From positions 1 to 52,930 of the forward strand of contig NZ_QJKM01000026.1 of NCBI RefSeq assembly GCF_003425685.1: a stretch of 52,930 nucleotides of DNA, written 5' to 3'. Made by a program: the position numbers and the translations under genes. This stretch comes from Rhizobium terrae. GTDB taxonomy: Bacteria > Pseudomonadota > Alphaproteobacteria > Rhizobiales > Rhizobiaceae. The notes under the pieces are model-generated. The model saw only the letters and a list, made by a program, of their open reading frames with translations. It did no database searches and was not told the DNA's origin. Shown piece by piece: positions 25,964 through 34,285 of this stretch. Each line of letters starts with the position of its first letter. Position 1 is the first letter of the stretch.

Positions 25964-26968
25964 ATGGAGGACTTTCTCGGCGATCTCCTGAAGCGCATCG
26001 AAGATTCCGGCTCGAGCTTTTCCGAGCAGGCCTATACCGTGGTCGGCAACGAGCTGATGCCCCTGCTCAGGATTATCTTCATCGTCTATGTCGCCTGGTA
26101 CGGCTTTCAGCTGGTGATGGGCACTTCCCGTCTCGGTGTCGGCGAAATCATCGGCCGGATCGCCCGGATGATGATCATTCTGGCGCTTATCAGCTCGTGG
26201 GCGAACTTCAACAACCTCTTCTATCATTGGATCAACGACACGCCGGAGGATGTCGGCCGCGCCATCCTTGCGGCGTCCGGAACCGGTATTACCGAACCGA
26301 CCAACGGCATGTCGCAGATCTGGAAAACGGCCAACCAGGCAGCATCCGCCTTCGCCGAGCAATCGGGCTATTTCTCCATCCTTCCCAGCATGATCGGTGT
26401 GCTGATTATGGTCGGCGCAGGCGTCTTCATCGCCATCGCGCTCGCCATCCTCATCCTGGCCAAGGTCATGCTGTGGGTCCTGATCGGCACGGCGCCGATT
26501 TTCATCGCCTGCATGTTGTTCGACAGAACGCGCGGATATGGTGTCGGGTGGTTCAACCAGGTCCTGACCTATGCGCTGATCCCCCTGTTCATCTACGTCA
26601 TCGCCGCATTCCTCATTGCCGCAATGAATCCCGAACTGTCGAAGATCGATGCCGCTAGCGATACCCGGACGCTGACCTTGGCCGATATCGCCGGCTTTCT
26701 CTTGCTCTGCATCGCCGGCGGTTTTGTCATGCTCTACATCCAGTCGATCGGACAGGGTATTGCCGGTGGGATCGCCAGCGGCATCGGCAGTGCCGCGGCC
26801 AGTATGACCCGTCGACTTGGTATCGACTATCCTCGGAGTATTGGGCGCGGCGCCATGTCCGCCGGCCGCGCTGTCGGCGGGCGGTTCCGTCGCGGAGATG
26901 GCGATGATGGTACCGGCGCCCGGTCCGCCATGCAGGACAAAATCTCCCGGCAGGGCACCCCCACCTGA
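25964..26968 (+). CDS. virB6: VirB6-like polytopic membrane protein
   Basis: A 334-aa TrbL/VirB6 protein from ATG 25964. Multiple membrane segments are visible (LLRIIFIVYVAWYGFQLVMG; MMIILALISSW; MIGVLIMVGAGVFIAIALAI; VMLWVLIGTAPIFIACML; ALIPLFIYVIAAFLIAAM; IAGFLLLCIAGGFVMLYIQS) and a basic Gly/Ala-rich cytoplasmic tail. It forms part of the inner-membrane channel. The opposite-strand frame of similar length is a shadow. Confidence 0.9.
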   Translation: MEDFLGDLLKRIEDSGSSFSEQAYTVVGNELMPLLRIIFIVYVAWYGFQLVMGTSRLGVGEIIGRIARMMIILALISSWANFNNLFYHWINDTPEDVGRAILAASGTGITEPTNGMSQIWKTANQAASAFAEQSGYFSILPSMIGVLIMVGAGVFIAIALAILILAKVMLWVLIGTAPIFIACMLFDRTRGYGVGWFNQVLTYALIPLFIYVIAAFLIAAMNPELSKIDAASDTRTLTLADIAGFLLLCIAGGFVMLYIQSIGQGIAGGIASGIGSAAASMTRRLGIDYPRSIGRGAMSAGRAVGGRFRRGDGDDGTGARSAMQDKISRQGTPT

Positions 26969-26995
26969 TCTGTTCACATCGAAAAGACAAGCTTC

Positions 26996-27688
26996 ATGGC
27001 TGAAACCAAAGATATCGATCTTCGCAGCTACTATCAGAGCGGCGACCTGTGGGAGCAGGAGATCGTCAAACGCGCCAAGAGATCACGGGCGCTCGCCTGG
27101 TTCGTCACGATGATCTTCGGCTGCATTACGCTCCTGTCCCTGCTGGCGCTGGTCACGCTCGTGCCACTGAAGAGTTTTGAGCCCTATGTCGTCGTCGTCG
27201 ACAAGAACACCGGCTACCTCGAGGTGAAAAGCGGGCTGACCCGGCCGACGAACCTCACCGAGCAACAGGCGATCACACAGGCCAATATCGTTCGCTACAT
27301 TCACTCGCGAGAGGGGTATGACCCTTACGCGATTTCGGACAATTTCGGTATCGCGGCGTTGCTTTCGACCGGCAATGCCGCACGTGAACTGCAGGAACTT
27401 TACAGTGCCGCGAATGCCAAGAACCCCGCCAAGCTCTACGGCAAGTCCAAGCGGGTGACGACGGATATCGCCTCCGTGACCTTTCCGAACAGCTCGACCG
27501 GCATCGTCCGCTTCGCCACGTCGGAAGTGTCCGATACCGACGCAATCACTCGACACTGGATTGCCGTCGTCCGCTTTCGCTACACGGATACCCCGGCGAC
27601 CAACGAATGGCGGTTCGAGAATCCGCTCGGATTCCAGGTCTACGACTATCGCCGCGACCAGGAAACAGTCACGGGGAGCAACCCGTGA
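26996..27688 (+). CDS. virB8: VirB8-like inner membrane assembly factor
   Basis: A 230-aa protein: short cytoplasmic N-terminus, one membrane helix (LAWFVTMIFGCITLLSLLALVTLVPL) and the periplasmic VirB8 domain (YVVVVDKNTGYLEVKSGLTR, NIVRYIHSREGYDPY, VRFRYTDTPATNEWRFENPLGFQV). It nucleates the T4SS assembly. Its stop overlaps the GTG start of virB9 (GTGA). Confidence 0.93.
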   Translation: MAETKDIDLRSYYQSGDLWEQEIVKRAKRSRALAWFVTMIFGCITLLSLLALVTLVPLKSFEPYVVVVDKNTGYLEVKSGLTRPTNLTEQQAITQANIVRYIHSREGYDPYAISDNFGIAALLSTGNAARELQELYSAANAKNPAKLYGKSKRVTTDIASVTFPNSSTGIVRFATSEVSDTDAITRHWIAVVRFRYTDTPATNEWRFENPLGFQVYDYRRDQETVTGSNP

Positions 27689-28500
27689 TCAGGCAGACGC
27701 ACATTCTTCTCGGCTTTTCATTTTGGCTCGCGTCGATAATAACCGTTCATGCCGCAGCGACACCCGCGGCAGGCCGGCTCGATCCGCGCATCACCAGCAT
27801 CACCTACCAGCCGAACAATGTCGTGCGGGTCTTTGCCACATACGGCATCTCGACGATGATCATCTTCGACGAGGACGAAAAATTCGAGACGATTGCGCTG
27901 GGCGACACGGACAGCTGGGATGTCGTGCCGACCGACAAAGGCAATATTCTCTTCGTCAAGCCGAAGGCGAAAAACGTGACTACCAATCTAAACGTAGTGA
28001 CGACCAAGCGCATCTACTATCTCGAACTGAACGACTTTGCGCCTGAAGCTAACAGGCAGGTTTTCGGCATCCGTTTCGTCTATCCGGACAAGGATCTCAA
28101 TGCCTCACTACGCAGAGAGGCGGAGGCCCGGGCCGCCTATCCAAACATCGCCGGCATCGACAAGGCCAACGTCAATATCGACTACTCCTTCTCCGGCGAT
28201 GGCAGTCTGAAGCCCCTGATGGTGTTCGACGACGGCAAGAAAACCTTCTTCAAGTTCGGGCCGAAGGTCCCGGCGATTTTCGCGGTCAATTCTGACTTCA
28301 GCGAGACCCTTCGCAATTTCCGCCGCGAGAGCGACTACATCGTCGTCGATGGAACTGCGACGCAATATACACTGCGCGACGGCAACCAGTGGACCTGCAT
28401 CTTCAATCTACGGAAGCCGGACTTCGGCGCGCCGGACTCTTCGATCATGGGGCCATCACGCGATCCCGAAGCGACCAAGCGTAGAAGGAGCGGCAACTGA
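27685..28500 (+). CDS. virB9: VirB9-like outer-membrane core protein
   Basis: A 271-aa protein from a GTG at 27685, chosen because it overlaps the virB8 stop and opens a good signal peptide (IRQTHILLGFSFWLASIITVHAAA). N-terminal domain: LDPRITSITYQPNNVVRVFA and IALGDTDSWDVV. C-terminal domain: VNIDYSFSGDGSLKPLMVFD, TFFKFGPKVPAIFAVN, YIVVDGTATQYTLRDGNQWT. It forms the outer-membrane core complex with VirB7 and VirB10. Confidence 0.93.
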   Translation: MIRQTHILLGFSFWLASIITVHAAATPAAGRLDPRITSITYQPNNVVRVFATYGISTMIIFDEDEKFETIALGDTDSWDVVPTDKGNILFVKPKAKNVTTNLNVVTTKRIYYLELNDFAPEANRQVFGIRFVYPDKDLNASLRREAEARAAYPNIAGIDKANVNIDYSFSGDGSLKPLMVFDDGKKTFFKFGPKVPAIFAVNSDFSETLRNFRRESDYIVVDGTATQYTLRDGNQWTCIFNLRKPDFGAPDSSIMGPSRDPEATKRRRSGN

Positions 28501-29756
28501 TGCAGCGGTCTCCCGAACTCGAAGCGATGCTTGCCGCCGACCAAACGGAAGTCGGGGACAAGCGTGCCCGACGCAAGCAGTTTCTCGGCGGTGTTGCCCT
28601 TCTCCTGGGTGGCGCAGCGCTGGCCTATGTCGTCGTATTCGCCCCGCAACGCAAACCAAACGATGCCCTCAAGGGTGACGAGGAGTTCTCGACGACGACG
28701 TTTCGACCGCCGTCCTTCCTGCGCGAAGACCCAAAGCCGGCGACGAAACAGCCTGAAATCATTCAGATCCCCGAGCCTCCCCCGGAGAAGCCGGTTGAAG
28801 AGTCTGACACGACCGAATTCAACGTTCCGCCGCCACCGATGGTGGCCACGCCGGCAGAGCCCGATAAACCACCGCCGGAAAAGTTTCCGGAACGATACCG
28901 CTCGAAGCAGATCGTCGTCGATATCGCCAAAGCCAGTTCCGCCAACGGGTCCCTCGCAGGCAACAGTGATTCGGAAGGCGGCCCAACGGTCGCCGGCGAG
29001 GACCGCGCCAGCAAGTTCCTTGCTACCGCGTCGGCGATCGGCGACCGTTCAGCCACGGCACGACAGATTAAGCGCATCGATGCGATGATCCCGGAAGGCA
29101 GCCTGATCCCCGGCATTCTGGAGACCGCCATCGTCAGCGACCTGCCGGGCCAGATCCGCGCCATCACCTCGCAGGACGTCTATTCCTTCGACGGTCGTCG
29201 GGTCCTCATTCCGACCGGCACGCGGCTGATCGGCGAATACCAGTCTGAGGTGACGCGTGGGCAGAAGCGGATTTTTGTCATCTGGACCCGGCTGCTGCGG
29301 GATGATGGTGTCACCGTCCGCCTGAACAGCATTGGCACCGACAGTCTCGGGCGTTCCGGCCTGACCGGCATCGTCGACAACAAATGGCGCGAGCGCTTCG
29401 GGTCGGCCATCCTTCTGTCGATCGTCGGCGGTGGCGCGTCCTATCTGACCGGCTATGGTAGCGGCCAATATAGCTCTGGCGGCAGTAGCAGCGGTGACAA
29501 CGGCAGCTCGAATTCTGATCGCGCCGCGGATCTAGCTCGCCAGACCATCGCCCAGACTTTTTCCGACATGGCCAATCAGGCGCTCTCGGAAAACCTCAAG
29601 ATTCCGCCGACGATCAGCATCCAACAAGGGGAGCGCATCTTCGTCTATGTCCGCCAGGATCTCGACTTTTCCGCCATGTATCCGGACCCGGTCGAAGAAG
29701 CTCTGAAGGAGATCAAGCATGAGCGAGGCCTCGATCAGGGTCGTTACCGCCAGTAG
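28500..29756 (+). CDS. virB10: VirB10-like channel scaffold protein
   Basis: A 418-aa protein. One membrane anchor near residues 30-46 (LGGVALLLGGAALAYVVVF), a Pro-rich periplasmic stretch (PEPPPEKPVEESD, VPPPPMVATPAEPDKPPPEK), and the conserved C-terminal domain (EGSLIPGILETAIVSDLPGQ, DVYSFDGRRVLIPTGTRLIG, ERIFVYVRQDLDFS). It spans both membranes and senses ATP use by VirB11/VirD4. The start overlaps the virB9 stop (TGATG); its end overlaps virB11 by 38 bp. Confidence 0.94.
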   Translation: MQRSPELEAMLAADQTEVGDKRARRKQFLGGVALLLGGAALAYVVVFAPQRKPNDALKGDEEFSTTTFRPPSFLREDPKPATKQPEIIQIPEPPPEKPVEESDTTEFNVPPPPMVATPAEPDKPPPEKFPERYRSKQIVVDIAKASSANGSLAGNSDSEGGPTVAGEDRASKFLATASAIGDRSATARQIKRIDAMIPEGSLIPGILETAIVSDLPGQIRAITSQDVYSFDGRRVLIPTGTRLIGEYQSEVTRGQKRIFVIWTRLLRDDGVTVRLNSIGTDSLGRSGLTGIVDNKWRERFGSAILLSIVGGGASYLTGYGSGQYSSGGSSSGDNGSSNSDRAADLARQTIAQTFSDMANQALSENLKIPPTISIQQGERIFVYVRQDLDFSAMYPDPVEEALKEIKHERGLDQGRYRQ

Positions 29757-30759
29757 AACGGATGGCAATGATCCGCATTATTTCCTACGGCGCGCTCTCT
29801 CGCCGCTGGCAGCGTTTCTCGATGACCCTAAGGTCGTCGAGATCTCCATCAATCGGCCCGGCGAGGTATTTGTCGAACGGCTTGGCTCCAATCACATGGA
29901 GCATCACATAATCGCCGAGCTCACTGCAGCGGAAATCGAGCATATCGGTGAGCGCGTCGCCGCTGCCAGCGACCAATTCATCAGCCGCATCAACCCGCTG
30001 CTGAGTGCCGCCCTGCCCTCCGGTGAGCGAATCCAGATCGTCCTGCCTCCCGCAGCTCCGGATGGCGGTTCGATCTCGATCCGCAAGCAGGTGATCAGTG
30101 ATTTTACCCTGGCGCAATACCGTGATGCCGGCGCGCTCGACAAGGTCGCCGTTACGGTCGACGGATTGAGCGATACAGAGACCAGATTGACCGAACTGCT
30201 CGAAGCCGACCGCATCCACGACTTCATCGAGACAGCAGTCCGGGAGCGGGTATCGATCCTGATCAGCGGTGGGACGTCCACCGGCAAGACCACCTTTCTC
30301 AACGCCTGCCTGAAGAGCATCAACGAACACGAACGCATCCTGACCCTGGAAGACACGCGCGAGCTGTTTCCGCCCCAGCGCAACAGCGTCCATCTTCTCG
30401 CCTCTCGCGGCGACCAGGGCACGGCGCAGGTGACCATTCAATCGCTGCTCGAAGCTTCACTGCGCATGCGGCCGGATCGGCTCTTCGTTGGAGAGATCCG
30501 CGGCTCGGAAGCCTTCGCCTTCCTGCGCGCCATCAATACCGGTCATCCCGGCAGCATGTCGACGGTTCACGCCGACACGCCAATGGGCGCCTACGAGCAA
30601 CTCGCCATGATGATGATGCAGGCCGGCATGTCGTCCGGATATTCGAAGCAGGATCTGATGTCCTATATTCGCATGGTGATCCCGATCGTCATCCAGCTCC
30701 GGCGCGACGGCGGCCGGCGCGGCGTCTCCGAGATCTTTTATGCGCGGCGCACACCATGA
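29719..30759 (+). CDS. virB11: VirB11-like ATPase
   Basis: A 346-aa hexameric ATPase of the secretion superfamily. Walker A GGTSTGKTT at residues 184-192; Asp box ILTLEDTRELFPPQRN; Walker B region MRPDRLFVGEIRGSEAF; His box TGHPGSMSTVHADTP. It switches the system between pilus assembly and DNA export. Overlaps virB10 upstream and virD4 downstream (ATGA). Confidence 0.95.
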   Translation: MSEASIRVVTASRTDGNDPHYFLRRALSPLAAFLDDPKVVEISINRPGEVFVERLGSNHMEHHIIAELTAAEIEHIGERVAAASDQFISRINPLLSAALPSGERIQIVLPPAAPDGGSISIRKQVISDFTLAQYRDAGALDKVAVTVDGLSDTETRLTELLEADRIHDFIETAVRERVSILISGGTSTGKTTFLNACLKSINEHERILTLEDTRELFPPQRNSVHLLASRGDQGTAQVTIQSLLEASLRMRPDRLFVGEIRGSEAFAFLRAINTGHPGSMSTVHADTPMGAYEQLAMMMMQAGMSSGYSKQDLMSYIRMVIPIVIQLRRDGGRRGVSEIFYARRTP

Positions 30760-32753
30760 GCCGCGGCTATCTCGCCTTCTATCTACTGCTTTGTGCTTTG
30801 ATCGCAGTCGCCGTCTGGATGCTTACCTATAGCCTGATCCTGCAGATCGTCTGGAAGGATGGCAGGATTTTCCATCTGATGACGACCACCAATCCGTTCG
30901 CACCGTTCCAGCAGTTTATAGCCTACTCCACCAATCGGTCGCTCCAGCTTGTGGCGCTTGCTGCAGCCGTTCCAGCGATCGGCGCGGCTGCAGCTTCGGC
31001 AGCTTTCGGTCTGCGGCGCCCGGCAAACCCGCTAGGCGACGCGGCCTTTCAGGATGTCGCCGCTATGCGAAAAGGTGGGTGGTTTCGCAAGGACGGGCAT
31101 GTCTTCGGCAAGATCGGCGGGCGGATCCTGCGTCGCAAGGATGATCGGCACCACCTGATCATCGGGCCGACACGTTCCGGCAAGGGCGTCGGCTATGTCA
31201 TCCCCAATGCTCTGATGTTTCCGGGGTCGATGATCGTCACCGATCTCAAGGGCGAGATTTTCGATCTGACGGCCGCCTATCGCAAAACGCAAGGACATCA
31301 GGTGTTTCTGTTTTCGCCGGGCGCACCAAAGACGCATCGATGGAACCCGCTCGACTTCGTCCGATCCGATCGCGGCAGTCGCACGATCGATATCCAGAAC
31401 ATGGCGGCGATCCTCATCCCGGAGACTGTCGGCTCGGAGAATGCAGTATGGCAGGGAACCGCACAACAGGTGATCGCCGGGGTGATCAGCTATGTTCTGG
31501 AGAGCGGCCACTATCGTAACAGGCGCAATCTCGGCGAGGTCAACGCCTTCTTTAATGCCGGCGTCGATCTCCAGGTGCTGATGAAACTGGTGAAGGAGAC
31601 CGAGACCGATCTTTCCCGGTTCACCACCGACAGCTTCAACGCGTATATCTCCCTTAACGAACGCGCGGCCCGGTCAGCCCTTCTCGATATTCAGAAGGCG
31701 CTCGCGCCGTTTCGCAATGAGCGGGTGGTCGCGGCGACCGCCGTCACTGATATGGACATTGCCTCGTTGCAGCGGCGTCCGGTGACGATCTATCTGGCGC
31801 CCAACATCACCGACATGACGATCCTGCGGCCACTGCTCACCCTGTTCGTCCAGCAGGTCATGGATCTGCTCACCCGCGAATACGATCCCACCGCCCTGCC
31901 CGTGTATTTCCTGCTCGACGAATTCCGGCAACTGAAGAAGATGGACGAGATCCTTAACAAGCTTCCCTATGTTGCCGGATACGGTATCAAGATGGCTTTT
32001 GTCATCCAGGACCTGAAGAATATCGACGAGATCTATGGCGAGACCTCGCGGCACTCGCTGCTCGGCAATTGCGGCCTCCAGCTCATTCTCGGCGCCAATG
32101 ATCAGGCCACAGCAGAATATGCCTCGCGAGCGCTCGGCAAGCGCACGATCCGCTATCAATCGGAATCCAGAACCCTCGAACTTGTCGGCATTCCGCGCCG
32201 GACAAAGGTCGAGCAAATTCGCGAACGCGACCTGATGATGCCGCAAGAAGTTCGGCAGATGCCGGAGGACCGCGCCGTTCTTCTCGTCGAGGGACAAAGG
32301 CCGATCTTTGCCGGCAAGGTCAAATATTACGCGTCACAGCCTTTTAAAAGCGCAGCCGATCGCAAGGTGCACGTGGCGATCCCGGAGGTGGAACTTACGG
32401 CCCTCTCCGCGGTGCCTGCAACACTGGCGAACTACGCAGGGGGAGCGAGCGAGGTGATGGCCGTCCCGAAGCGGGCCATCGAGGTCGATATCCCCCAGCT
32501 CGCAAAGCGGCCCGATAGGATTGCGCGCTCCGTGACCGCGGCACCACGCGGGTCTCAGCGGCCCCTAAAAGCCACGGACGCAACAATCGATGGAAAATCA
32601 GGCAACCGCCTCGGTGAGACGGCGCAACGGCTCAAATCGGCCGTCTCGAAAACGCTTGCCTCCTCGCCATATGGCTCCGAACGAAGGCGCCAGAGCATTC
32701 TCGAGATCCTCGCCAAGACCGTTCCCGATCCGCAGGAAGTCGGGCTCGAGTGA
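30756..32753 (+). CDS. virD4: VirD4-like coupling protein (T4CP)
   Basis: A 665-aa membrane ATPase. Two N-terminal membrane helices (LAFYLLLCALIAVAVWMLTY; LVALAAAVPAIGAAAASAAF), Walker A GPTRSGKG at residues 137-144, VTDLKGEIFDLTAAYR, Walker B VYFLLDEFRQLKKM, and the downstream VIQDLKNIDEIYG motif. It brings the relaxase-DNA complex to the channel. Being the last gene of the virB operon rather than beside the relaxase ties it physically to this T4SS. Confidence 0.95.
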   Translation: MSRGYLAFYLLLCALIAVAVWMLTYSLILQIVWKDGRIFHLMTTTNPFAPFQQFIAYSTNRSLQLVALAAAVPAIGAAAASAAFGLRRPANPLGDAAFQDVAAMRKGGWFRKDGHVFGKIGGRILRRKDDRHHLIIGPTRSGKGVGYVIPNALMFPGSMIVTDLKGEIFDLTAAYRKTQGHQVFLFSPGAPKTHRWNPLDFVRSDRGSRTIDIQNMAAILIPETVGSENAVWQGTAQQVIAGVISYVLESGHYRNRRNLGEVNAFFNAGVDLQVLMKLVKETETDLSRFTTDSFNAYISLNERAARSALLDIQKALAPFRNERVVAATAVTDMDIASLQRRPVTIYLAPNITDMTILRPLLTLFVQQVMDLLTREYDPTALPVYFLLDEFRQLKKMDEILNKLPYVAGYGIKMAFVIQDLKNIDEIYGETSRHSLLGNCGLQLILGANDQATAEYASRALGKRTIRYQSESRTLELVGIPRRTKVEQIRERDLMMPQEVRQMPEDRAVLLVEGQRPIFAGKVKYYASQPFKSAADRKVHVAIPEVELTALSAVPATLANYAGGASEVMAVPKRAIEVDIPQLAKRPDRIARSVTAAPRGSQRPLKATDATIDGKSGNRLGETAQRLKSAVSKTLASSPYGSERRRQSILEILAKTVPDPQEVGLE

Positions 32754-32879
32754 ACGGCGGGAGACATGGAGACCGGTCCCGGCATTTTCTACAACCACGC
32801 AGGTCAAGGCACTTGCGCCCTGAGCTGCCAGTCGCCACTTGTCGGTTTCCCGTCGATCCGCATTGCCTGAGGCGCGTCC

Positions 32880-34004
32880 ATGTTCCACTTCATCCTCGCC
32901 GCCCCATGGTTTGTCGTCGTTCTCCGATTTGTCCCGGCCCTGCCGCTCGTCCTGCCCACGAAGCTCACCCTGGCCGCGGTCCTGCTGGTGGCGTCGCAGC
33001 ACCTGCTCATCAATCGCATCACGTCGGGTTCGGTCTTTTCCCCCGAATATCCCCGTCCTTTCATTATTCTCTTAAACCTCCTGTTCGGGGCGATGGTGTT
33101 TCTCGCCGTGTTTCAGATCGCCCTGGACCTGATGTCCTTGATCATCGCCGCCGCGAAAGGACGGTTTCCGCAGGTACCGGTCGAGGTGCGGTATGCGATG
33201 GGTGTCGTCGCTGTTGGCCTGGCTGCCTACGCTGTCAGCCAAGCGATATGCCTTCCTGCAGTCAAGAACGTCGACATCACCATTGCGGGTCTCCCGCCGG
33301 AATTCGAAGGTTATCGGATCCTTCAACTAACCGATCTCCATATCAGCCGCCTGTTTCCGGCGCGATGGGCCGAAGCACTTGCTTCCTCGTCGAACGCGCT
33401 CGATGTGGACCTGATAGCGATAACAGGGGATTTCATCGACGGGACGGTAGAGAAACGGCGAGACGATGTCGCGCCGCTTGCAATGCTCAGGGCGCGCGAC
33501 GGTGTGCTCGGTATTCCTGGAAACCACGAATATTTCTTTGGTTATGACGATTGGATGCGGCACGACAGGAGCCTTGGCATCCAGATGCTGGAGAACCAGC
33601 ACGTGGTTCTCAAGCGCGGCGATGCAAGTCTGGTCATCGCAGGTGTCACCGATCTTGCGGCCAGCCGTTCTTCATTCCCCGCTCCCAATCTCAACGCCGC
33701 TATCAGAGACGCGCCGGCTGGCGTCCCCATAATCCTGCTCGATCATCAGCCCCGCATGGCTGAGCAAGCGGCAAAGTCAGGCGTCGCCCTTCAGCTATCC
33801 GGCCATACGCATGGTGGGATGGTGACTGGTCTTGATCGTCTGGTGGCCAGGAGTAACAATGGTTTTGTATCCGGCCGCTACAACATCGGCACCATGCAGC
33901 TCTATGTGAACAATGGAACCGCGCTTTGGCCGGGCTTTGCGCTCAGGATTGGACGGCCTTCCGAGCTCACCGTTTTCATCCTCCGCGGCAGCGGTAAGAG
34001 GTGA
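32880..34004 (+). CDS. Membrane-anchored metallophosphoesterase (YkuE-like)
   Basis: A 374-aa protein with four hydrophobic N-terminal segments (LAAPWFVVVLRFVPALPLVL onward) and a calcineurin-type phosphoesterase domain: ILQLTDLHISRLFP, IAITGDFIDGTVEK, VLGIPGNHEYFFGYD, LQLSGHTHGGMVTGLDRLVA. All metal-binding residues are present. Related proteins act on UDP-linked or lipid substrates at the membrane. Its place between virD4 and the relaxase region suggests plasmid cargo or an envelope function during mating; no direct evidence. Confidence 0.85.
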   Translation: MFHFILAAPWFVVVLRFVPALPLVLPTKLTLAAVLLVASQHLLINRITSGSVFSPEYPRPFIILLNLLFGAMVFLAVFQIALDLMSLIIAAAKGRFPQVPVEVRYAMGVVAVGLAAYAVSQAICLPAVKNVDITIAGLPPEFEGYRILQLTDLHISRLFPARWAEALASSSNALDVDLIAITGDFIDGTVEKRRDDVAPLAMLRARDGVLGIPGNHEYFFGYDDWMRHDRSLGIQMLENQHVVLKRGDASLVIAGVTDLAASRSSFPAPNLNAAIRDAPAGVPIILLDHQPRMAEQAAKSGVALQLSGHTHGGMVTGLDRLVARSNNGFVSGRYNIGTMQLYVNNGTALWPGFALRIGRPSELTVFILRGSGKR

Positions 34005-34090
34005 CCGGCAGTTTCGCCGGAGTCGCGAAGACGCCAAGCAGGGTCCGATGCTCAACGATTGAAGATTGGAGTTGAACAGGCACTACGAGA

Positions 34091-34276
34091 TCAGAATCCC
34101 AACGCTGACAAAGCTGAGCGGCACCCGGTGTACGCCGTCTGCCACACAATAGTCATTCCGCGGTCCAAAAGCGCTAGCGTCATCACGCCACCAAAGAGCC
34201 AAGCGGCAAACCGCCCAAAGCCGTCGTTCGATTTATTATCGTTCTCTGGGGTGAATATTCGGCGGTCATCGCGCAT
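34091..34276 (-). CDS. Small single-span membrane protein after the relaxase gene
   Basis: A 61-aa protein from ATG 34276, 9 nt beyond the relaxase stop in the same direction, with AGGAT about 9 nt upstream. It has a charged N-terminus (MRDDRRIFTPENDNKSNDG), one hydrophobic segment (FAAWLFGGVMTLALL) and a short tail. Not recognised. Spacing suggests it is the last gene of the mobC-relaxase operon. Confidence 0.5.
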   Translation of the reverse strand: MRDDRRIFTPENDNKSNDGFGRFAAWLFGGVMTLALLDRGMTIVWQTAYTGCRSALSALGF

Positions 34277-34285
34277 GCTCTTATC

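Noticed and set aside
25910..26977. 355-codon frame antisense to virB6
   Set aside because: Composition is a charged, Asp/Gly/His-rich mirror of a membrane protein gene; no start site, and virB6 is unambiguous.
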